Assembly (NCBI GenBank): GCA_039028695.1
Contig: JBCCHN010000103.1
Span: 1 to 18,810 of the forward strand
Direction: 5' to 3'
Origin: JANQKX01 sp039028695
GTDB taxonomy: Bacteria; Pseudomonadota; Alphaproteobacteria; Kiloniellales; Kiloniellaceae
DNA: 18,810 bases
The notes under the pieces: generated by a model
What the model was told of the DNA's origin: nothing
Seen by the model: only the letters and a program-made list of their open reading frames with translations
The model's database searches: none
Translations under genes and position numbers: made by a program
Shown here: positions 1 through 6,619 of the stretch, one piece after another
Layout of the letters: each line of letters starts with the position of its first letter
Position numbering within the stretch: the first letter of the stretch is position 1

Positions 1-273
1 CATCTTCTCTCCTTACGTCGTTACGATGAGCCAAAAACACTCCCTTATTCAATCAACCGAGTCTGTCCAACTTTCCATGACGGGGTACAGTCCTCCATAT
101 GAAAAGAGGACATCCATTTATGTGAATAAAGTTTTCCTGTCATACAGCTATATCTCAGCTATTTCGGCTATCGCGACTATTGGTGCTTATGGGGCACGTT
201 CAATTTTTGACGAGGTGTGAAAAAAGTTGGTACGCGATGCATTTAGGCGATTAGATGGACCCATGAAACAGAA

Positions 274-295
274 GGGCCGGAGTTTCCCCCGGCCC
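274..295 (-). terminator. Rho-independent-like terminator after the AlpA gene
   Basis: Seven-base perfect arms (GGGCCGG and CCGGCCC) enclose an eight-base loop. Read on the minus strand the stem is followed by TTCTGTTT, a moderate U-tract. It begins about ten bases beyond the stop codon of the minus-strand AlpA-like gene, the right place for its transcript end. Confidence 0.6.
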
Positions 296-305
296 TAATC
301 CTGTA

Positions 306-560
306 CTAGTCCGCCTCAGAAGGAAGCGGGCTCTTTTCAGGAGAGTGTGAAGTTTCGTTTTGGCGTATGAAGTCCTCGATCCAGTGCAGAACGTGCTGCT
401 CAACCCATAGCTGCTTGCATTTTCGAGGGTCACTGCCGTTCCGTACGAAGCGGTACGGGGCCGGAAATATCCCTTCCTTAATCCAAGTCCGCAAGTGAGT
501 GGCACTCATCGGAACCAAATCTTGGACTTGCTTTAACGTCAATAAACGCATCTTCTTCAT
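306..560 (-). CDS. AlpA-family (excisionase-like) DNA-binding regulator
   Basis: Small (84 aa) winged-helix regulator of the AlpA / MerR-like excisionase type. These proteins are usually carried by prophages and integrative elements, where they control integrase or excision. The residues after the start (RLLTLKQVQDLVPMSATHL) fit the helix-turn-helix, followed by the typical 'R.WIKEGIFPAP' wing and a 'WVEQHVLHWIEDFI' segment in place of the usual W-x-x-x-x-V-x-x-W-I ending. I chose the ATG at 560 because a GGGAG ribosome binding site lies eight bases upstream; a longer reading from 575 would start with TTG and swallow that site. No integrase is visible in the window, so the element it served is either off the left edge or lost. 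The family call is firm; the role is inferred. Confidence 0.8.
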   Translation of the reverse strand: MKKMRLLTLKQVQDLVPMSATHLRTWIKEGIFPAPYRFVRNGSDPRKCKQLWVEQHVLHWIEDFIRQNETSHSPEKSPLPSEAD

Positions 561-1056
561 TGCCTTAACTCCCAAACAGCGAGCTATCGCAATGCCCTGT
601 GCATGGATAGCACAAGGACACTTAGGCTATCAGGAATCGATGATTGGTTGAATATATTTTTTGATAATCTCTCGGCGCTACTATGTTGTTTTCCAAAGTG
701 GAAGAGGTGTCGTTGTAAAATCCTGCCGGGTATCGCGCATGCCCCTAAGGAAAAACAGTTCCGGTTTTGCTGAACTTGTTAAATTTAGAATGGAGCATTA
801 AGGCTTCTGTCGATGCCGTGGATTTTGCCACAATAGCCAGGTGCCATCACGTACCTTGCGACGATAGATGCGGTCGCAGGTCTTGAGATGTCGTAAAAGT
901 CTGGTGTACTGATCATTCATGCAAGAAAGCCTACAGCATGTCCGTCTTAGTTATAGTCGGCCCCGGATGATGCAGCTTCAAACGCGGCCGTCTTGTATCC
1001 AGATGTCAGGTTTTGGTAATCTGACCGCATAATTTCCCCTACAGATAGAGTCAATC
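561..1056. other. Gene-poor stretch upstream of the AlpA gene
   Basis: About 500 bases with no convincing gene apart from a possible 40-codon minus-strand frame (798-920). It includes the promoter region of the AlpA gene. I see no IS ends or tRNA. Confidence 0.4.
798..920 (-). CDS. Possible small basic protein, unrecognised
   Basis: A 40-codon ATG-started frame. The product is very rich in Arg and Lys, with the core CDRIYRRKVRDGTWLLWQ, and would be strongly basic. No good ribosome binding site precedes it (only an AGG about nine bases upstream) and I recognise no family. It could be a real small DNA/RNA-binding protein, a relic of a longer gene, or chance. It is listed because the composition is not that of a random frame and nothing else occupies the stretch. 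Confidence 0.2.
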   Translation of the reverse strand: MNDQYTRLLRHLKTCDRIYRRKVRDGTWLLWQNPRHRQKP

Positions 1057-1132
1057 CCACCACAAGGGTCTCTGTTGCTTCGGAAGGGTTTTACCCTTCC
1101 GATTGGAGCAACCAGAGAAACCTAAGTGGTGG
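1057..1132. repeat. 76-base imperfect palindrome (large hairpin)
   Basis: The arms match in order: CCACCAC/GTGGTGG at the base, TCTCTG and TTGCT in the middle, CGGAAGGGT/ACCCTTCCG near the tip, with small internal loops and about four bases at the apex. On the plus strand it is followed by ATTTTTTATT, so it could end transcripts coming from the left. No plus-strand gene lies close upstream. The size suggests a MITE-like or REP-like element or a structured RNA as alternatives. Confidence 0.65.
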
Positions 1133-1214
1133 ATTTTTTATTCTGACATTCTGCTGACAACGATTCTGATGAAAGCACATTTCGGGACGACTACTGCGCA
1201 ATGCGAGCAATCGA

Positions 1215-1238
1215 TACGCTGATGTTCCTATCAGCGTA
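1215..1238. promoter_or_regulatory. Perfect inverted repeat before the XRE gene, candidate operator
   Basis: TACGCTGAT and ATCAGCGTA are perfect nine-base arms around a six-base spacer. The repeat ends 12 bases before the ATG of the XRE regulator. Dimeric XRE proteins often repress their own promoters through such sites, so autoregulation is the natural guess. Binding is inferred, not shown. Confidence 0.5.
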
Positions 1239-1250
1239 AGCCAAACAATT

Positions 1251-1607
1251 ATGATCAATGACCTTGCACTTGATTTAAGGACCGCCCGCCGAAAGTCGGG
1301 CCTCAGCCAGGAAGACTGTGCCCATCTTCTTGGGGTACATCCGTCCAGAATCTCGCTTCTGGAGAACGGCAAGGCTATGCCTTCCGTGTCACAGATATGC
1401 AGGCTGTCGCTGATCTATGGTCGAAGCTTTGAAAGCCTCTTTGCGGGGATACTGGAGGAAGCGCGTGAAGGCCTCCGTGAGCAAATTACCTACATGCCTG
1501 ATGCACCAAAGCGATGGTTGGGCAACTTCAATCGGGAAAACACACTTCGCGCCCTCGCCCATCGCCTTACTGATGAAATCGATGATAACTATGGCGGAGA
1601 AGCTTAG
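1251..1607 (+). CDS. XRE-family helix-turn-helix regulator
   Basis: A 118-aa protein with a Cro/C1-type helix-turn-helix at about residues 6-62 (LRTARRKSGLSQEDCAHLL, then GVHPSRISLLENGKAMPS). The C-terminal half (about 65-118) is helical and charged, possibly for dimerisation. It starts directly downstream of a perfect inverted repeat at 1215-1238. Its last 17 bases overlap the start of the RuvC-like gene, so the two are probably translated together. The layout resembles a regulator controlling its own small operon, as in phage modules and toxin-antitoxin-like pairs. The DNA-binding call is firm; the target is inferred. Confidence 0.85.
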   Translation: MINDLALDLRTARRKSGLSQEDCAHLLGVHPSRISLLENGKAMPSVSQICRLSLIYGRSFESLFAGILEEAREGLREQITYMPDAPKRWLGNFNRENTLRALAHRLTDEIDDNYGGEA

Positions 1608-2067
1608 GGTCTTAGCAATGGCGGTGGGAACAGGCAGGATTGGCTACGTATTCCTCGTGGATGGCAAGCTCCGTGATTGGCGTCTTTCAAAGAAAGCGAG
1701 CAAGAGCCCGGAGCGTGCAGCCAAACAGGCCAAGATTTGGATCAACAACCTGGAACCTGATGTGGTAGTTACGGAACGGATCGGCGAACACTCGGCTAAA
1801 AGCGCAAGGACGAGGGCTCTGATCGATGCCATCACCGACATTGATGTCGGCCGAAAGTTGCTCAATGTGAAAGCAAAGCGCGTTTGTTCGGCAGCAAACA
1901 AATATGAAGAAGCGACGGTACTCGGTGAACAGTTCCCGGAAATTCAGGCTTGGGTGCCGAAAAAGCCACGAATTTGGGAAACCGAACCTCGAAACACGGT
2001 GTACTTTGAGGCGCTTGCGTTGGCGCTTCAGGTCTTTGGTCCAGCCGGATCAGATCCGTATACTTGA
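1591..2067 (+). CDS. RuvC/RNase H-fold-like protein, probably lacking one catalytic Asp
   Basis: A 158-aa product that reads like a RuvC-type resolvase fold. Strands 1-3 run from VLAMAVGTGRIGYVFL to LRDW, a helix follows at about 40-53, strand 4 is DVVVTER with Glu62, and the last helix is YFEALALALQVF with Glu140 where RuvC carries its DAxDA acidic pair. The first-strand Asp of the usual 'IDPG' is Ala11 (AMAVG), so nuclease activity is doubtful; it may bind branched nucleic acid without cutting. I recall similar conserved hypothetical proteins next to XRE genes in Rhizobiales-like genomes. ATG 1591 was chosen because it starts just inside the XRE stop. In-frame ATGs at 1573, 1582 and 1618 are possible, and a start at 1417 would run deep through the XRE gene. 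Confidence 0.6.
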   Translation: MAEKLRVLAMAVGTGRIGYVFLVDGKLRDWRLSKKASKSPERAAKQAKIWINNLEPDVVVTERIGEHSAKSARTRALIDAITDIDVGRKLLNVKAKRVCSAANKYEEATVLGEQFPEIQAWVPKKPRIWETEPRNTVYFEALALALQVFGPAGSDPYT

Positions 2068-2076
2068 GACTTCCCA

Positions 2077-2397
2077 ATGTTGGGATCAAGCAATGTGTTT
2101 TGGTGGGTGTTGCTTTTGCTATGCGGGACCAATACCGGGTCAAAAAGTGACATTGCAGAAGCCGTCACCAGAATTTTGTCCGAACTCTATCCCGTGCCCC
2201 CACGTCGCAAGTTATGGATCAGTGGGGACTACCAAATGCCCATGTTTGAAGTGATTGCGCTGGCACTTACATTTGATCGGTCAAGTGCCATGCGAAGGTA
2301 CAAAAACTATGCGACAATCTTCTTCTGCCAGCCACCGTGGGTTAATGCTGGTATGGTTGAAGTATTTAGACGGCTCTTGGTTTTCGATCCTTCGTAG
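2077..2397 (+). pseudogene. Partial, diverged copy of the RuvC-like protein's C-terminal half
   Basis: A 106-codon open frame starting nine bases after the RuvC-like stop. Residues about 22-65 line up with the end of the upstream protein: VPPRRKLW with VPKKPRIW, then FEVIALAL with FEALALAL at the same spacing, and a weaker match before that (DIAEAVTRILSELYP against YEEATVLGEQFPEI). The N-terminal strands and Glu62 have no counterpart, and the first ~20 residues are hydrophobic and unrelated. A decayed tandem duplicate is the simplest reading. It could also be a short expressed protein, but I see no strong ribosome binding site. Confidence 0.4.
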
Positions 2398-2416
2398 GTA
2401 TCAAACTTGAAGGATC
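2386..2416. terminator. Inverted repeat between convergent ends
   Basis: GATCCTTC and GAAGGATC form perfect eight-base arms around a 15-base loop, exactly between the plus-strand frame ending at 2397 and the stop of the minus-strand HEPN gene. On plus it is followed by ATTCTTCT. Position suggests a weak shared terminator; the loop is long and the T-tract poor. Confidence 0.4.
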
Positions 2417-3785
2417 ATTCTTCTGGATCTTCAGGAATGTATTCCATTTGCCATCCATCACGTTTGAATAGCTCGGTAACCTCTACGTAATGTCGTCGAA
2501 CTAGATATGCAGCATCAGAACGAAATGTAAAATCATACCTTGCTTGATGGCTCGGAAAGTCTTCAGGTTTGGTTGCTTCTAGAAGGCTGGCTAACAGAGC
2601 GGCTGTTTCAGAAGCATCCCAAATTTGATTGTTGCCAGAAATTGCTTGTAACAGATCGTCAAGCTGCCTGCTTTTCAGCTTGCCAGCATATGGCAAAATC
2701 AGGTCTCGAAAATTCTGTTCAGAGCCTCGGTAAGAACCTGAATCTGAAAATACTTTGAGAGCCCTTTGCCAGAGTTCCATCATTGGGGCCACGCGAATCA
2801 TATCTCGCAGTTGCTCGTCCGGCAATTTCTCCACAAATTTTAAAATCGGTTCTCTAAAACCAGGCAAACGGGCAGCCTTCAGAATTTGCAAGTCCAATGC
2901 TGGCTCCTGTGAAGAATTTTCGATTGTTTCTTTTAGGGCCGTAATGGTTGATTCCTGCAACAGCTCCAAGAAATCTGGAAAAATTGTGAGGAAGGAAACT
3001 GCTCTTAAACGGTGTTCTGGGGGACTATCGTCGATGAGGCGAACTATATGAGCACTTACTTCAGGCCAATGGTTTGATGATTTTTCTCGGACTGCAATTA
3101 AAGACCAAATTACTTTTTCACGGCAAGAAATCCAGTCTTTTGGTATACCCCTCAATAGTGACTTGGCAAGAACGACACCAAAGTTTTTGGTAATTCCGCT
3201 TCTAAATCGAATCAAGTACTTTTCGGCAACATAAACTTGGACCTTTTCGTATGTTCCCGGAAATCCAGAGGACCTAAGGTCTATGTCAAATTGACCAAGC
3301 ATCGCTTTGCCTTGTAGAGGTGCCTGCGCAAGAACGAACTCAATTGCGTTCACCAAATGGAGGCGGGTCAATTCTGGACTTGGTTCAAACAATTCAGCTT
3401 CGGACGAAAAGGCGGGATGCGCACAAAAGTTCCGATCGTCCATCAGCCTTTTCAATTGGGATTCTGCAAATTTGTCGATAATCTGTGTATTGTTCGATGC
3501 ATCGGTCAGAATATTTTTTTCGAGTTCCAACAGCTTTTGTACATTATTGTGCTTTGTGGCGTTGTCCCAGGATTGCACAAATTTCGTTGCTGCGTGGTCA
3601 CCCAATCCGGCAAGTTCGCGGTATTTGGAGATAAGATCAAAAACGACCGCGATCCAAATTCCTAAGATTGAGGATCGCAATGCCCCTGCTTTATAAGAAT
3701 TTACTACTTCCAAGAAGTAGGTTCTGGATCTAGGTTCTCGTATCTTGGTTACTAAGATATCGAGGTCAACAAACTTCGAGTCCAT
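2415..3785 (-). CDS. HEPN-domain protein with a long helical C-terminal part
   Basis: A 456-aa protein. The N-terminal ~160 residues look like a HEPN domain: a helix with YKAGALRSSILGIWIAVVFD, an acidic/charged middle, then RNFCAH (Arg118-x4-His123), which fits the R-x4-6-H ribonuclease signature of HEPN proteins. The remaining ~290 residues are helical, Leu-rich and repeat-like and match nothing I recognise; they may be a sensor or scaffold. HEPN RNases are common effectors of abortive infection and toxin systems. The gene is divergent from an AbiJ-like gene, which fits a defence role. Start: ATG 3785 has GGAA seven bases upstream; the longer frame to 3809 would need TTG and has no clear ribosome binding site. 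HEPN is assigned from motif and pattern, and activity is inferred. Confidence 0.65.
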   Translation of the reverse strand: MDSKFVDLDILVTKIREPRSRTYFLEVVNSYKAGALRSSILGIWIAVVFDLISKYRELAGLGDHAATKFVQSWDNATKHNNVQKLLELEKNILTDASNNTQIIDKFAESQLKRLMDDRNFCAHPAFSSEAELFEPSPELTRLHLVNAIEFVLAQAPLQGKAMLGQFDIDLRSSGFPGTYEKVQVYVAEKYLIRFRSGITKNFGVVLAKSLLRGIPKDWISCREKVIWSLIAVREKSSNHWPEVSAHIVRLIDDSPPEHRLRAVSFLTIFPDFLELLQESTITALKETIENSSQEPALDLQILKAARLPGFREPILKFVEKLPDEQLRDMIRVAPMMELWQRALKVFSDSGSYRGSEQNFRDLILPYAGKLKSRQLDDLLQAISGNNQIWDASETAALLASLLEATKPEDFPSHQARYDFTFRSDAAYLVRRHYVEVTELFKRDGWQMEYIPEDPEE

Positions 3786-3967
3786 CGCAAGTTCCAATGA
3801 TGGCGTCAAACACGGAGATGCAAATTAAAATTACTTTACTGAAAAATCATGCATTCGGGAATAGCAAATTTCTTGGCTTAAATATATTGTGGGCTATAGA
3901 CCTTGTTTTCCAGGGGACAGTTAAACGATCTGATTTGATTATATAGCTGTTTAGGAATTTAAACACG
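3786..3967. promoter_or_regulatory. AT-rich divergent promoter region
   Basis: About 180 AT-rich bases separate the starts of the minus-strand HEPN gene and the plus-strand Abi gene, so both promoters must lie here. I could not pick -35/-10 boxes with confidence, and no long palindrome is visible. Shared regulation of the two sides is possible. Confidence 0.4.
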
Positions 3968-4891
3968 ATGCAGGTTTCCCACGTAACTAGACGCGACATA
4001 GTTGATGCAATTCGGGTTGAAGGTGTCAATTGGTATGGTCGTTTGGAGGAAACAGAGTTTCTTTCCCGAATATTTGATCTCTCAATCCTGCCCTCTACAG
4101 ACAAACGGTTTCAAGACGCAGCTGGCGATATTTGGCAACACCGAATAAATAACGACGACTGGGATGAAAATTGGATATTTTTTGATTCGCGGTTCAACCT
4201 CCTACATGGGGATGATGGGATTTTCTTGCGATTTTTGTGTGAAACCATTCATCCGGTTGTGCGCCCTGACACAACAGAGGCTGACCGTCTCTGTCAGATG
4301 TACAATGGCTATCTTGGTAATGATAAGTTCCAGATAATCAAAAAAGCTGAAATATCTGGAAAGCCAGTATTTGTTGGTCAAGCTTTGAAAAATGTCGCAG
4401 CACCTGCAATAGCTATCGCTCGAAAATCTTTGCCGGTTGCTGACGCGGAATACATTGCCCTGCAAATAAATCGGATGGAATCTGCTATACAGAATGATCC
4501 CAGCCTTGCTATTGGCACGGCGAAGGAACTGGTAGAAACTTGCTGTAAAACAATTCTATCCGACCGCAATATTAAAATTCCTGCAGGCACAGATATCCCA
4601 AAGCTTGCCAAATTGACCTATCAAGAACTCGAACTAACTCCGGATGATATTCCGGAAAGAGCCAAAGCGGTTGAAACAATCAAGCGGCTTTTAAGTAACC
4701 TTGCGTCAATTACTCAAGGAATCGCAGAATTGCGGAACAATTATGGTACTGGCCACGGTAAGGAGGCCAAAGCTCGAGGATTAAGCGCTCGTCATGCAAA
4801 ACTTGCTGTAGGCGCAGCTTCAACATTGGCGGTGTTTCTTTCGGAAACACATGACGCACGATCAGTTGGTAAAAACAAAAATGAGACCTGA
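3968..4891 (+). CDS. AbiJ-like abortive infection protein (N-terminal AbiJ domain plus Abi C-terminal HEPN domain)
   Basis: A 307-aa two-domain protein. Residues about 1-140 match the N-terminal domain of AbiJ-type proteins (I think the NTD3 type): RRDIVDAIRVEGVNWYGRL, FLSRIFDLSILPSTD, DIWQHRINNDDW, then FLCETIHPVVRPD. Residues about 155-290 are the abortive-infection C-terminal domain, with AIGTAKELVETCCKTIL and ELRNNYGTGHGKEA; Arg256-x6-His263 is the HEPN-type RNase signature. In known Abi systems such proteins stop growth of phage-infected cells, probably by cutting RNA. The gene is divergent from another HEPN gene and overlaps the next gene by 11 bases. Low GC relative to the PQQ block suggests transfer. 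Family call strong; trigger and target unknown. Confidence 0.85.
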   Translation: MQVSHVTRRDIVDAIRVEGVNWYGRLEETEFLSRIFDLSILPSTDKRFQDAAGDIWQHRINNDDWDENWIFFDSRFNLLHGDDGIFLRFLCETIHPVVRPDTTEADRLCQMYNGYLGNDKFQIIKKAEISGKPVFVGQALKNVAAPAIAIARKSLPVADAEYIALQINRMESAIQNDPSLAIGTAKELVETCCKTILSDRNIKIPAGTDIPKLAKLTYQELELTPDDIPERAKAVETIKRLLSNLASITQGIAELRNNYGTGHGKEAKARGLSARHAKLAVGAASTLAVFLSETHDARSVGKNKNET

Positions 4892-5510
4892 AAACGTTAT
4901 TGTCCGCTCAATTTTTGTTGTAGACCGCACGCTACGGAGTATGTTTCCAAAAGATTACTACAAGCGATGCATGTATGTCGCTTTTGGAATATCTGAACTA
5001 CTGCGGAATGCCGGTATAAACGCGCAAATTCGCGGGGGCGATTTTTTGGCACTCGTCGTCGCAAAAAAGCAGCAAAAATTACAGATGCATGGATTCGGTC
5101 GAAGCGGTTCGGCAGACCCGTCTCACTATTGGGTAGAAACTTCAAGTACACTCATTGATCTTGGCCCACACTATTTACCCAAAGGTTCTAGTTTTTCTGC
5201 CAGCGCTATGCCCGTGATAGCGTGGAATACGTCCACGCCATTACTAAGGTGCCTGCATTACAATTGTAGGATCACATATGATCCTGAAGTTATGCTATTG
5301 GCTAGCGCCTCCATTTTGGAGCGAATGGATGAGTTCTTGGATCGCTGTAACGCCAGGTACAAAGCGCAAAAAAGTCAGCCGAATCTGCGAAGCTGGCTTT
5401 TGACCGACAAATCGTCATTAATTTCTTCTGCTGAACGGGGAGACGCGTGGTCTTTGGCTGCGGTTAGGTTCGAGCGATCGGAATTTGTCAAATTGCCCTC
5501 TTTCCGATGA
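4881..5510 (+). CDS. Putative Cys-His-Asp (papain/transglutaminase-like) protein coupled to the Abi gene
   Basis: A 209-aa protein that I cannot place by name. The layout suggests a papain/transglutaminase-like fold: Cys30 at the start of a helix (RCMYVAFGISELLRNAGI), a strand with GGDFLALVV, then SHYWVE with His82 and LIDLGP with Asp93. Helix-Cys, strand-His, strand-Asp in this order is the usual catalytic triad arrangement. No signal peptide or membrane segment, so it is cytoplasmic. The start at 4881 overlaps the Abi stop by 11 bases; an alternative ATG at 4851 gives 219 aa. Overlap implies co-translation and a joint function, perhaps as second component or control of the abortive infection protein. 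The triad is my reading of the sequence; the enzyme class is inference. Confidence 0.6.
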   Translation: MRPENVIVRSIFVVDRTLRSMFPKDYYKRCMYVAFGISELLRNAGINAQIRGGDFLALVVAKKQQKLQMHGFGRSGSADPSHYWVETSSTLIDLGPHYLPKGSSFSASAMPVIAWNTSTPLLRCLHYNCRITYDPEVMLLASASILERMDEFLDRCNARYKAQKSQPNLRSWLLTDKSSLISSAERGDAWSLAAVRFERSEFVKLPSFR

Positions 5511-5660
5511 GAATGCCATTCTCTGCTGTGACGCTATCGCCCGAAACTCTGGATGGGCGAAGTCTGCCAAATGCCGGCGTATAAGGCATTCGGATTTATT
5601 GTCACATATTACATAGACGTAGCCCGAGAACCTATTATCAGAGGCGGGAGGTAATTTTTC

Positions 5661-5786
5661 GTGGACCACAAATCCACGCTTGAAGTTTTGAAACAGCAAT
5701 GCGATAACGCCCGCCGCTCCGGCAATCCTGTTTTCGGAGCCTATGAAGCGGGCAACATGAAAGAGCCTATAGAGAGCCTAACGTGA
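5661..5786 (+). CDS. Possible 41-codon small protein with a strong ribosome binding site
   Basis: A GTG-started frame preceded by GGGAGG nine bases upstream, the best ribosome binding site in this stretch. The product contains LEVLKQQCDNARRSGNPVFG then AYEAGNMKEPIES, with a mixed, protein-like composition and no membrane segment. It ends 37 bases before tRNA-Met. I recognise no family. It may be a real small protein or the surviving N-terminus of a longer gene truncated at the island edge. Confidence 0.35.
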   Translation: MDHKSTLEVLKQQCDNARRSGNPVFGAYEAGNMKEPIESLT

Positions 5787-5823
5787 ATGAGGAAATGAAC
5801 TAAGTTATTGAAATATAAGGTGT

Positions 5824-5900
5824 GGCGGGGTAGCTCAGCTGGTTAGAGCAGCGGAATCATAATCCGCGTGTCGGGGGTTCAAGTCCCTCCCCCGCTACCA
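5824..5900 (+). tRNA. tRNA-Met (anticodon CAU), elongator type
   Basis: A 77-base cloverleaf with encoded CCA. Acceptor GGCGGGG pairs with CCCCGCT (one G-U at the end), the D arm is GCTC...GAGC, the anticodon stem GCGGA/TCCGC encloses loop ATCATAA giving CAT, and the T arm is GGGGG-TTCAAGT-CCCTC. The sequence matches the elongator Met tRNA of alphaproteobacteria as I know it rather than the initiator, which begins with an unpaired C. A lysidine-modified Ile tRNA is the other CAU option but fits less well. It lies at the right edge of the low-GC defence region, a typical place for element integration. Confidence 0.95.
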
Positions 5901-6250
5901 TTTAAAGAACTGATAAATAGCAAATTGTTTCAAGAATGCTTGACCTCTGGAAAATCTAGGCTCGCTATAGGCTCGGCGTTTTGGGAGTTAGGTATCTAAG
6001 CAAACTGCAACCTTGCCAAATTAACTTTCAGGGCCACAGTTTCAGTAAACCAATTTAGTATCCGCTCCAGCACCCAGATTAGTCTGCTGATGCTGAAAGT
6101 GTTTTTGCTTCATTTTGCCTGACTACGGATTAGGCGTTTAGGAGATCGAATCTTCCCGGGGGCGCGATAAATATCTACGGCTCACCTGATTTCTAGAACT
6201 TAGGCTTTACGACTTAGGAAGCATATGGGAAGCATCAGAATGCCATCCTA
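5901..6250. other. Gene-free stretch with a weak tRNA-like relic
   Basis: No plausible coding frame. The only structure I see is a tRNA-Arg-like half at about 6119-6167. Downstream of tRNA-Met there is no clear terminator. Confidence 0.4.
6119..6167 (+). pseudogene. Possible relic of the 3' half of a tRNA-Arg
   Basis: The stretch holds CTGACTACGGATTAG, resembling the anticodon arm GGACTACGGATCC of tRNA-Arg(ACG). Next comes GGAGATCGAATCTTCC, a T-arm with the hallmark TCGAATC loop, and then CCCGGGGGCGCG, close to the 3' acceptor strand of that tRNA. The CCA end and the 5' half are missing. Similarity is partial and may be chance, but the three elements occur in order at about correct spacing. 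Confidence 0.3.
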
Positions 6251-6252
6251 GG

Positions 6253-6331
6253 ACGGAGCGGGATACCTGGAAGTATGCGCGTAAGGCTCATAACCTAAAG
6301 GTCGCAAGTTCAAATCCTGCCCCCGCAACCA
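6253..6331 (+). pseudogene. Decayed initiator tRNA-fMet copy (3' half conserved)
   Basis: From 6282 the sequence follows the 3' half of initiator tRNA almost exactly: anticodon arm AGGCTCATAACCT, then AAGGTCGCAAGTTCAAATCC and TGCCCCCGCAACCA including CCA. Single changes break T-stem and anticodon-stem pairs. The 5' half (GGAGCGGGATACCTGG...) is only loosely like a D-arm and has extra bases, and there is no CGCGGGG acceptor strand, so a functional tRNA cannot form. Such 3' halves are typical leftovers of integrative elements that use tRNA genes as attachment sites. Confidence 0.7.
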
Positions 6332-6585
6332 ACATAAACGCCGCCAACTCAAATGATTGGCAGCGTGATACATTTCTAACACAGCCAATCTAAAGACCCA
6401 ACGGAAGCACCAGGAATCCAACAGAAAGAGAACAATAGCGTGCTTCGGCGTAGGCAAAAAATTTTACAATCTGATCCCGGATAATAGGTGTAACCTTCCT
6501 GCTGTAATCCCTGAGTCGAAGCTTGAAACAAGAGGGGCACGCCAACCCGCCTATCATTATTTTACTGAAATGGAACTGGATACAT

Positions 6586-6606
6586 TGAGCGGCCCCACGA
6601 GAGTGG
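6586..6606. repeat. Likely terminal end of an IS3-type element
   Basis: Fourteen bases beyond the stop of the transposase remnant lies TGAGCGGCCCCACGAGAGTG followed by G, which on minus reads like the CCACTC...GGGGC ends of IS3-group elements. The partner end is not found in the window, and no flanking target duplication can be shown. Confidence 0.35.
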
Positions 6607-6619
6607 CTCAAATGGAAAA

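Noticed and set aside
26..220. 64-codon plus-strand frame at the left edge
   Set aside because: No ribosome binding site and no recognisable pattern; I could not support it as a gene.
1417..1590. N-terminal extension of the RuvC-like frame
   Set aside because: It lies inside the XRE coding sequence in another phase and has no similarity to the fold; starts near 1591 fit better.
6248..6457. 69-codon minus-strand frame containing GQDLNLRPLGYEP
   Set aside because: This peptide is the well-known false translation of the reverse strand of an initiator tRNA; here it only shadows the tRNA relic.
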